Source: Asterias amurensis
Lineage: Eukaryota; Echinodermata; Asteroidea; Forcipulatida; Asteriidae
Reading direction: 5' to 3'
DNA: 64,000 bases
Assembly: GCF_032118995.1 (NCBI RefSeq)
Contig: NC_092649.1
Location: forward strand, 29,278,927-29,342,926
Shown here: one piece after another, positions 10,701-22,700 of the stretch
Layout of the letters: every line of letters starts with the position of its first letter
Position numbering within the stretch: position 1 is the stretch's first letter
Notes under the pieces: generated by a model
What the model was told of the DNA's origin: nothing
Database searches by the model: none
What the model saw: only the letters and a program-made list of their open reading frames with translations
Position numbers and translations under genes: made by a program

Positions 10701-13700
10701 CTGATTGTCTAATCAACGGGCACCGTCACTACCTACATGTACATGCCACCATGGAGGAATTGCACGCCAAAAAGATCACGGTGTTTGCAAATTGCGTGAC
10801 CCCTCGATATGCAATGTGCCAAAATGAAGGAGTCAAAATTTTGTTCAAATAAAACATTGTTGTGTCAAAAAGTGAACATTATGCCTGCTCCCATGCATGA
10901 CCTTTTCTTCCAGTTGGGTGAACAACAAATGGCCTACGAAGCCACTTGGTAAAAAGGCTGTATTTGTTAAAGTTCTTTTATGCCAGAGTATTTCCGTCTC
11001 GTATGGTTGTCGAGTATTCTGGCTCTCTTCGCTAAAGTATTTAGGCCGTCACCTTCACCAGAGTGTTGTTTTACTGTTACTGCAGGAAGCCCGCCCATCT
11101 GACTCAAATGACTCTGGAATCGCGGAACCAACATTATCCCAACCAAAGAAAGGGTAACATCTCTTAAGTTTCTTGCAGACACTTTCGTGAATGTTCTGCT
11201 TTCGCTTTTGTGTGTTTAAGGAGAGCCTCATACTATATTTAAAGTAACAAAGCTACTGCAAAAGTGTTCTAAAAAAGTTTGAGAGATCTTTCTCCAGCCT
11301 TGCATTCGTCATCCTGTTCCTGAAGCTTTGTACAGCTTCAGAAGAAACGGAAGAAAAAAGTTACTTCTGTTACACTATGGAGGCCCAGAGGAGCCACGTA
11401 ACCATCTTGGTTGTATGTTTGATCCTGCTGGGATTATTAAGTAGTATTGTATCAGCTGAATGGCAAGGAGATCTGTCATCTTATCAAATTGCTTCATTCA
11501 GTAATCCTCATCCTCCTAGACCTCTCAATGATCCATCTGGCAACCACAATGCTAAATTCAATCATTTCTTTCTATCTGGCCCTGATGGAGCTGTGTATGT
11601 TGGAGCTGTCAACTACTTATACAGACTGGATAGTTCATTGAATCTGCTACAAAATGTTAGTACATGTCAAGAACTAGGAGAGGATAGATGTGATATATTC
11701 ACCAACTACAATAAAATCCTGATATTAGATAATCAGAATCGGTTGATTACATGTGGAAGTGAGAATGGAGGAAAGTGTCAGTTCAGGAATCCAGATGACT
11801 TGACTGATGTGTTGTTTCAACCAGAGCCTAATGTTGCTGGTTTTGGAGAGTTGTTTACTGTAAGTTTGATTGCACCAGGAACTGATGGACCAAATGGCGC
11901 AGGGCCAGATGGAGGTGACTGGTTGTATGTAGCTGTGGCTTATTCTGCTGAGGTTGGCTATATAAGAATTCCACCAGTCAGCAGAAGACTCCTTAGTACA
12001 GACGGGTTGTTGATATCTCCATCAGGCACAGAGTCTTCGTCATTTACTGCATTTGATACTTCCAATCTTTATACTCCAATCCGTATTGCATATGTAACTG
12101 GTTTCTCATATGATGGATTCACATACTTCATCACTTCTCAAGAGGAGGATTTTGATTCCAACGTCTTTGTTTCTAAAATGAACAGAGTCTGTCAGACCAG
12201 TCCAACATTTGACTCTTACACAGAAATCACCCTACAATGCCAAGGATCAGATGGTAGTGTGTACAGTTTGGTACAAGTTGCTCATATTGGCCCAGCAGGT
12301 CAGGATCTTGCTGTATCATTAGGTTTGAATGCTGAGGACATGGTGTTGTTTGCTGTGTTTGCTAAGAATGAAGGAGCTGATCGGACTAGTGATGTACCTA
12401 TTGATCAGTCAGCATTGTGTATGTATAAGATGAGTGATATTTTAGATGCCTTCATTGAAACAGTCAGGGGATGTATTCAAGATGGAGATGACCATTCAGT
12501 GAAGTACTTGCAAGGATCCAAATGTACTACATTACCAGTAAGTGTATGGTTCGCTACATTACAGGTGTATCCCAGGTTATTTTGCTAACATAAGATACCT
12601 TCAGGGAAGCCAAGGGAGGTTTTTCTTTAAAAGGCATTGTATAAAAAGAGATTTAAAAATGTTAAAGGCAGTGGACACTATTGGTAATTGTCAAAGACTA
12701 GCCTTCACAGTTGGTGAATCTCAACATATGCATAAAATAACAAACCTGTGAAAATTTGAACTCAATCTGTCATCGAATTTGCAAGATAATAATGAAAGAA
12801 AAAAACACCCTTGTCACACGAATTTGTGTGCGTTTAGATGGTTGATTTCGAGACCTCAAGTTCTAAACCTGAGGTCTCGAAATCAAATTCGTGGAAAATT
12901 ACTTCTTTCTCGAAAACTATGGCACTTCAGAGGGAGCCGTTTCTCACAATGTTTTATACCATCAACCTTTCCCCATTACTCGTCACCAAGAAAGGTTTTA
13001 TGCTAATAATTAGTGTCTAACCAATAGTGTCTACTGCCTTAAAGCTACACATGTTTTAGGACTTTATTCAAATCAAACTGTTTTCTTTGGTTTTGGTCTA
13101 TTTTATCATTCTTTCTACAAATACAGGAAAACAGAATCACAATATTACTGATATTCATTGTTTTCTATATGATAAAGCAATTATGTTTGTAAAATTTATT
13201 GCTACCACTTGTATGCTCCCTCTCATTGAAACTGTTCTCTGGTAAAAGAAAAAAGAATTAAAAAACAACCTAACATTTTGTTGTTTTTTATGTTCAAGTA
13301 AAACAACTCTGTCGATTGTAATGGTTTGCTGTGTTGCACACAAATTAAAAAGATTTTTTCCCCACAATGTTTTTCCGCTCTCTTTGAAATCACTGGACTG
13401 GATGTCACATTCATAACTAACTATTTTTATTGTGTTGTTAAATTACCCACCTGGTGCTTGTATGTAAAACCAAGTTGAAGTTGTGGATTGAGGCTAAAAT
13501 ATTTATCTTATTTTATTGTCTAGATTGGTCCAGATATGTTTTTGTGTCATCCTTTTGAAGCGGACACTACAATATACAGGAATGCTAAAGGCATCAGTGT
13601 AACGGCATCCAATGCTGTACTGGAACTATCAGGTACATCAAATGAGACATCCAATTTTCTGTTCTTCTATTTCTAGGTCAGTCCAGATATGTTTCTGTGT

Positions 13701-16700
13701 CATCCTTTTGAAGGTAGCAACGAAGTTTACAAGTATGCTAAAGGAATTTATGTAACTTCATCAAATGCTGCACTGGAACTTTCAGGTATTAAAAAGATAC
13801 TGCATTACCTAAACAATCAAAATGTTCTGGTTTCAATTTAAAAGGGCAGTTAAACATCAACTCTCATCTCAATCAAATTTTTAACAGTCTTAAATGCTTG
13901 TTTTATTTTGACTGCTCACTTTCCTCTGTGCAATTGTATTTGATTGTAGTCTTCTTGATAAAAATTGTCAGTAAGTAAATTTTTAAAATATTTAAAGGCA
14001 GTGGACACTATTGGTAATTACCCAAACTAGCATAAAAACTAGCATAAAACCTTACTTGATAACGAGAGGCTGAGAGTATAAAACGGCTTCCTCGGAAGTA
14101 ACGTAGTTTTTGAGAAAGAAGTAACTTTCCACGAATTTGATTTCAAGACCTCAGAATTAGATTTTGAGGTCTTGAAATCAAGCATCTGAAAGCACACAAC
14201 TTCGTGTGACAAGGGTGTTTTTTCTCTCATAGTTATTTCGCAACTCAAATGACCAATTGAGTTCAATTTATCACAGGCTTGTTATTTTATGCATATGTTG
14301 AGATACACCAAGTGAGAAGACTGTTCTTTGACAATTACCAATAGTGTCCAGTGTCTTTAAAGTGTTGCCCCCTGTGTTGTTTGCAAGTTAAATGTTTTTG
14401 TGATAGTTTTAACTTGTTCTCTTTTTTACAGGACCATAAAGCTGTTGAGCTGATATTAAGTATCCTTTAAAAATATGGTTTTTTAAAATAAATTAATGTA
14501 CATTTTTTTAATATTGTCATTTCAAGACACTCTGATGTCCTCCATCATTACAACTACTGAGATGAACCACACTGTAGCTATCATTGGAACTTACTACAGT
14601 GGGGAACTTTTAAAGGTAAGTATATTAATTTTGTTAATGTATATTTCTTTCATTTGTTTCTTGGATCAATAAGAGGATGCTTCCATCTTGGCTTTTGTGC
14701 AATTGGCAGCTTCCAGACCAAATCAAATCAACGAAACTGAAATTTTTATCATCCATCACCTTTAGAAGTAATTCATTATTCTTTCCTTGAAAGGATACTT
14801 AGGCGGGTAAATACATTTAACGCAATTCCAAATATACATAGAAAGTAACACAAACAAATCAAAACTTGGGTTGGTTAAAAATATGAAACTTTAAAGCACT
14901 GCTAATTATTGACTGTTGTGGGTCTCAAGACCGGTCTCCCCCTCGGACCTTCAGGTCTTGGTCTCGGATTTCGACTACAACACTGAACGTCTAACCACTC
15001 CTTATTTACAAGTGTTTGACCATAAATTATTATTGAAAATCAACCTGCTTACAACCACAAAAGGAATATATTAAAAAAATTACACAAAAACATACACACG
15101 CAGCAATGTTTCTGTCTTCTGTTACACAAAAACATTGATTATATATGGAGCAAAAAAGGGAGGAGCAGAAAACAAGCAAAAGATGAAAGCATTGAACAAA
15201 GGAAAGTCAAATTCAAAAGGACAAAGGAAGGGTGGGGACCAAGGACCTTGCAAGTGTCAAACACAAACTTTACAATGATGACCTGTAACTTTGGTATAAC
15301 AAATGACAGCACAAATCCATGATTCAAAATTAAACATTATCCCAGGTTAACTATTCATATATTGTTGTGTTACAGGTTCACATCCAGAGCAAGACCACAG
15401 CCAGACTGTATGAAAGAGTAGACCTTGATATTACTGGATCAGTTCTTAAAGATGTCAAGATTAATGATGCAACAAGAGAGATGTACATACTCACTGAACA
15501 AAAGGTACAATATATAAAGATGGAAGGACCATGCAAATGTTATTTTTTAATTTACCCCAAGCATATAATTTGACTTCATCTTTTTAAATATGTTTTGATT
15601 TGGACTGTATAGTTTCTGAAGATGCGTGTTGAGAATTGTGGTCAGTATACAACGTGTGAGACGTGTATTGGTACGGATGCAGAGATGGATGGAGACCCAT
15701 ACTGTGGCTGGTGTACTCTGCAAAGACAGTAAGTATTGTATCTTGATTGGTTAACAATGCATGTTGAGAGTTATTACATATGCAGGGAGGGATGGAAACG
15801 TCAGCTGAATTAACAAATTTGGATCGCCTAAAAAATAACTCTGTATGTGTTTTGTTAATACCTGTTTAGGTGCACCCTGTATTCTGAATGCAAGATGCCT
15901 GATGTGTCTACCCGCTGGTTAGCCTATAATACTGCTCAGTGTATTGAGATAACCAATGTGGATCCTTATAACAATCTACCAATCACTGTCACTGAACAAC
16001 AGGTAAGAGTAACTGGTTACTGACTTTGCGCATTTCCATATAGCTGGTTGGCACACAAAATTGTTTAACAAAGGAAGTATTGCTTAGCAGAAGTGGACAT
16101 CCCAAAACGCTATTAAGATTACATTAGTGTGACTCGGTGGCTTTATGTTCTGAATATCCCCTTTGCCCTTCCCTTTTTCCCCCTCTCCAATCCACCTGTA
16201 TCTGTGCCACTAGCTTACTAACTACCAATTGTATTATTACCTAGATTACTGTGAGTGTGGAGCAGTTACCAGACTTACTGACCAACATGACATATGAGTG
16301 TTGGTTTGGATCCTACGTATCTCAAGCTACAAAGACTAATGAGGATCTTAGATGTGTCTCCCCACCTGGTAATAGGATACCACCAATTCAACAAGGAGGT
16401 AAGTCAAACACTAAACTAGGGCCATTTGTTGCTATTGTTGTTAAAATAAAATAAACATACAACTTTTTATGAATGTTCCATTTTCCAGATGATGCTGTTC
16501 AGGTTACACTGAGCATCCATTCCAGTGAAACATCAGTCAGTTTTGTGGATACAAGTTTCTACTTCTATGAATGCTCCACTCATACTTCGTAAGAATATTT
16601 TATGTTCGCTCTAGCTTTAACTTTGATACTTCAGAAGAATATTGTCTGTTCGCTCTAGCTTTTCATATGACACTCCATTTATGGTACGCAAAATGTCTTC

Positions 16701-19700
16701 ATTGACTTTGGTAATGATAAAGTTTATTGAGTTCCAAATTACTGAGTTCCAAATTCTTTGATGTGGTTCAAATTGTTGATACTTTGTCCATACCTCTCTA
16801 ATCCATAAACCCAATCATCAGCTTAAATTATTTTGTTGTTTTGTATTTGTGTTTGCTATAGTTGTGTATCTTGCGTTGGTAGTCGATGGGCCTGTGATTG
16901 GTGTGTCTTTGAGAATAGATGCACTCATGTTAGTTCTACTTGCTCAGGAGACAATGAAATCATCATTACAGGACAAAACGTAAGATCAAACTCTATCACA
17001 AATGTAGTCTTTTCCAAATACTGATATCTAACAGTTAAACAAACTGAAGATCAAGGTGTTGTAAATAAAGACATGAAACCATACATGAAATATGTTTTCA
17101 ATAACATATATGAGGTGTTATTGAGTTGTTCTGAAACATTTGAAGATCAATGAAAAAATGTATGTTATTCAATGATTTGATATTTTTTCTTTAGAATCCA
17201 GCTTTGTCTTCACCCAAGGGTCCGGGTTCCTGCCCTCAGCTGCTGGCTCAGAATACTGAAGTCCTTCTTCCCAATGGAATTGAAAGAAGTTTACAAGTCA
17301 TGACTACAAACCTACCTGATCAGACCAAGGTTAGTTAATATCTTTATTGGTCAACCAGCGTTCAAAGGCAAAATGAGTTAAATTAAATAAAGGCAAAAAG
17401 TGATTTTAGCACTTCGAAAGTAGCAGCAATTTTAGGGTAAGAAACAGTACAAATGCTGGTCTGAGACAAAAAAAAGGTTATGGGAAAAAAAGAATTGCAG
17501 AAAAAAAAGACCACATGAAAAAAGAACATTTGAAGAGTGTTTTATCAATAGTTTCCTTAATTATGTTGTTTTTATTGATTCTTTTAAAATTCCCCAGAAC
17601 AAAATACCAAACTACCTGTCACACTGTCTCTCTTTCTGAAAATTACAAAATGGTCTGCCATTAAACACAAATTATGCTGCAGAAAGTATATTAGGCTGCC
17701 TGTTCAAACAGAATTGGTTTGACTCCTTTGAAGATCAAAACAAACAGCACAAACCTTGTTAAACTGAGATTGTTTAAACGCCTTCTAATAACTAACATTT
17801 TTCTATTCATCTCTTAGATTACTAGCTTTGAATGTAGCTTTGATATAGAGGGAATACGTCAGAGTACAACTGCACAACGTAATGATGATACCATCATGTG
17901 TGACATGAAAGCTGTAAGTATCTATTCATTTTCTTGAAGTTGTTAACCAACTTTGTATTTAAAAAGAAAGCCAAGATTTGAGTTGAACTTTGTTTGATAT
18001 CAACCCATTTTAACTCCACAGTATACCTACACTTCCACTGATCAAGCAGAGCTGATTGTGAAACTGACTATTGAATGGACAGACACCAGTAATAACCCTC
18101 ACATTCTAGATGACTTATTCAGCAATAATGGTGAGTTTGAGTCAAGGATGTGGGGTGGGGATACAGGCACTTCCATACACAAAAGAGTCTAACTTATAGA
18201 ATTTTACCCTAAGTAAGCCGTGGTCAAGTGGTTAGACTGCAGGACTTGCAATCACAAGGTTGTGGGTTCGAACCCCCCAGCTAACCGCTGATTTCACAAT
18301 GACTAGAATAATTATTGTCGTCTAGTTAATGAATCACAATTTCTTGATTTGTGTAATTCATAATCATAGACGTTAAACCAATGTTTGTGAGAGAGAAATT
18401 GGCTGTTGCCAGCTTGGTGTTTATATCCCTTGTGGGAGTTTGCCTTGATGGGAAGATCATTCAAACAAACAAACAAACAAAGACCCTACCATACAGTAGC
18501 TAGGATCCCATAAGGGGTTTGTGCTGACTGAGTTCTCTCTGGACTGTAATGGTTTTGTTTAGTACAAAAAAAATTGAGCCATCTAGCATTACAATATAAA
18601 AAACCTAACAATCGTAAGATAAGTTGATTTTGATCATCAGATGCCTACCAACCCAACCTGTTCCCTCCAGCATTCTAATCGGAGACAAAGGTAACCTTTC
18701 TAAAGCATCTTTCTTTTTATGATTTATAAATAAGACATGCAAAGAAAGATTTTAAACTTGTATTTTTTGCTACAGCAACACTTTACAAGTGTGGAGCATT
18801 GAAGCCAGATTGTAGTCGGTGTGTTACTGCCAGGCCAGAGCTGGAGTGTGTTTGGTGTAATGCTATGTGTGAACTAAGAGAGTCTTGTACAACAGCGGAA
18901 GGAGAGTGGGTTACCCACAATAATAACGCCAGCTGCCCTGATCCAATCCTCCAAGGGGTGAGTAGATTTATAAGTTTCTGATTACAAATATGGAGTAACT
19001 GGCGATGTCAACTGACATGACCCTATCATCCAAGAAGCAAGTAGATACCAAGTACATTGATTATTGACAACTAGGTGAGGGTCTGTACTATTTTGTTAAC
19101 GACACTGTGAGATTGTTAGTGTATTAGTTAAAGAAGGAAACACCTGCAATGAATGTGGAGGAATGTGACCCATACCCGAAACATGTTTCTGTAACTGCAA
19201 GTGACTTGTTGACTTAATTTTGTTTTGATTGTTTAGGTGTATCCATTGAGTGGACCAATAGAAGGTAACACCATAGTATCTGTAATGGGTACAGATATTG
19301 GCAGAGGGTTCCATACTGTACTGAATGTGATGATTGGAGCGGATCAAGAATGCCATCTGGATGGACTGGAAGCCTATTATGAAATAGGCCACAGGTAAGA
19401 AGTTTTACAAAACCATCTTAGATGGACTAGAGGCTTACTTTGTACTCAGTTGGAGGTAAGTGTTTGATCACACTGTTGAACAGCTGAGTTTGTGTAATCT
19501 GTTTGTTTGTTTATTGGTTTATAGGGGTGTAGATGTTTGTTTGTTTGTTGTTTGTTTGTTTGTTTGTTTGTTTGTGTGTTTGTTTGTTTGTTTGTTTGTT
19601 TGTTTGTTTTTTAGAGAGGGGTGTCTTCACAGCCACAGCTTAGCCATTTTATTTTACCAATGTGATCACTTTGTTCTTAAAAAGTTCATATATTTATTAT

Positions 19701-22700
19701 TGTGGATTAGCGGGATTTGAAACCTCACATTGTCCTTTTTGTTCGGCTCGAGCTGCACCAGCATTGTAAACAAAATAATTATGGTATAACAAACAAAAGA
19801 TATTTCTAACAAGATGTTATAAAGATTCTTCAGTTATGTAAAAAAGAAATATAATCTTACCTTATTCCACAGTGTAAGTTGCCTAACTCAGTCAAGAGTT
19901 GAAAGTGTTGTGCAGATATCTCTGACAGTCAGGGGAGGTGATGGGACAACACTACAGGAAAGCAAAGGAAATGTCAACTTTCAATATAGGGTAAGTTTGA
20001 TTACAACTCTGATGGGGTCTGAGTGTCTGTAAAACTTGGAACTGTTGAAAATAAATCAACATTAAATTTTGAAATAAAAGTCCATTCCACATGGGATCTA
20101 TTTTCTATTTTCTAGTCCAGATTGCATTTCAATCAATCGCTCAAGATTATTTGAAGACAAGATACAAAAAATAATTGTTTCTTTTCCAACGAGATCAAGA
20201 TAACAATTGATTGCTGACAACTAGAAGGACACATGATCTGCTTGATGTTTAGTGTCTACTTTATTTGTTTTTCTGATTCTGATTTTCCTGCCAGGTTCCA
20301 TCTATTACAAGTTTCAGTCCTCGTTTTGGACCAGCAGCTGGTGGGACTCTTATAACAATCAATGGAATGGCTCTAAATACAGGACGGAATATTCAGGCAT
20401 TCATTGGTGATAAAGCTTGCATTATAACAAGGCAAGTAAAGACATAACAATTAAGTCATTGAGGTAGAGCCTGTTAATCAGAGATTTGTTTTGATTAGTC
20501 TTTTAAATTGAGGTCTGATCAGAATCACACCATTAGTCAGTTGGTTAAGAAAAGTCTTTTATAGTGATGTGTCATTGGTTGTATATCTTTGATTTACTTC
20601 ACAGCCCAGTGACAGAAACTGAAGCAGTGTGCACAAGCTCTGAGGGGTCTGTTGGGCAGACAGAAGTTCTCAAGATGTCTTTTGATGGAGCAGATAAAAC
20701 AAGCGAGGTGTACACTTTCAGCGACAACCCTGTCATTACTGAAGTCAGTCCAACCACCAGTATATATTCGTGAGTACATCTACAAACAATAGTTGTTAAT
20801 GACACTATATTTTTCTGTTGAAATTTCTCAATTGACCACAATCTTCAATTTGTGTCTTATAAGGCTGCAGTTTCACAAGTAAGTTGAAGCTAAATGGGTC
20901 AACAAATTGGAAATCTCATTGAAAGCGCTTAAAAATTTAAATGTAAAAATAACCGCATTATTTCCTGATCAGACTAGCTTAGCTACTTTTATCCTGCGTT
21001 TTTTTACTCTTTGATTTTATTGTCAATACTCAGTGGTGGTCGGGAGATGGTTGTCAGAGGGACTCATCTAGACACTGCCCAGATGGCTTCACTTGTTGTT
21101 ACAATTGCTTCTCAAATCACTAAGAGATCTGTCCGCAGTGAGGGACCCAACGATATTGAGTTTGTGGAGGTGAGTCAACATAAAAATTATACTATAACAT
21201 TTTCCCATCTTACATCATGACAATTTCAAAGATTAAATGTTAATCACAACAGGACTTTTAACAAATAATTGTTTTACAAATTTAGTTTTTCAAGAGTTGT
21301 GCTGTGGAAGGCTCAGAGTTTATGCGTTGCAAGACGCCGAATATAACATCAGCCATAAGCAGCTCTTTATCTCAACTTAACGTGACATTTGGCTTCATTA
21401 TGGACGGTGTGAGTGACCTCTTAACGTGGTCAGAAGACAACGACGTTGACTTGGAGTTCTTTCCTGATCCAGAGTATGACGAATTTGAAAACGGCTTGTT
21501 TGAGAAGAAGGGAGAGTTGATGACGATAATGGTGAGGTTTTATCAATTTAAAGCTGTACGATTCGGGTGTCAATGTCTGAGTCTGTACCGACTCTCTGTT
21601 TCTGTGTAGACTTGATTCAAGTCCCGTTCTCGTGCAAGAGGTCCCTAAGTATATCCGCTGTTAAAATGTAGCTATTGTGGTTGTCCCGAAAATGGGACTT
21701 GACAGGGACGTTTCTTACTTCTGCACGTCGTTATCGAAAAAATCACCCCGAATGGGGAGGAGTACAAAACCAAAAGGAGCTTGGAAGCCCTGCCCCATCG
21801 GTAAAATAGTCATTATACTCTGTGACATCACGGTGCAAGACACTTAAGTGCATGCGTCTAAACGCGGCGACATATGGGGGCGGGCAAACTCAGCGGCAGG
21901 CAAGGGGGTGTTGGTACAATTTATATGACAAGATGGAAAATTTGTTGAAAATCAAGGTAAAGTAATGCTCACTGATTCTAAAACTGGAAAGTATAGTTTC
22001 CTTATACCTAGTGGTTTAAGATCTACAAAATAACTTTAAACTGCGTTGCTGTCATATTGTTAAGGGTTTCATATTTGTTTGTTTTTCTTCCAAATTTGTA
22101 CAATGTGTTTATGATTTAAGTTTACAGCCAAAAGAGTTGTGTGTTTTTTCCAACGAAGACCGGTTCCCCCAGCCATTTCAATTATCAGTGCAAGGATTTC
22201 TTTGGTTTTCTTTTTTTTGTCATGTAAATGAATCCCTTGCCATTTTTATTGTTGTCTTGAAAAAATAGTGTTCTATCTTCATTTATTGATATACTCTTTA
22301 TTTGAAGGGTAAGCTTATCAACAATGCAATCACTGAATCAGAAATCATCATTTATGTTGGACCAGTGAGAAGTGACGTAACCTTCATTGAAGAAACAGCC
22401 CTTGGTTGTATTTTACCCAAGGAGCAACCACCTGCTGGGGACTTCACCGGCCAAGACAAAGAGAGAGGTCTTCCTGTGGTCTGGGTAAGTCTTAAGAGAA
22501 ACCTCTGTTGCCATAAAGAAACAACCATCTGAACTAGAATTCATGAGCCAAGACAAAGAGAGAGCGCTCCAGAAGAAACCTCTTTATTGCTATTTATTCA
22601 TGAAACAACCATCTGCCTAGAACTTCAAGGGTCAAAAAAAATAAAGAGGGCTTCTTGTAGTCTGGGTAAGTCTTAAAATAAATCTCAGTTGTGATCTACC

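Noticed and set aside
12542..13020. Short frames in the intron after exon 1c
   Set aside because: Fall in a foldback element.
13633..13676. Treating the 44-nt gap as a normal intron joining exons 2a and 2b
   Set aside because: Too short and frame-breaking; alternative use is more consistent.
19460..19720. 86-codon frame rich in CLFV repeats
   Set aside because: Translation of the (GTTT)n repeat.
20432..20439. GT donor (GTAAAG) at 20435 for exon 16
   Set aside because: Gives an immediate stop in exon 17; the GC donor restores the conserved frame.
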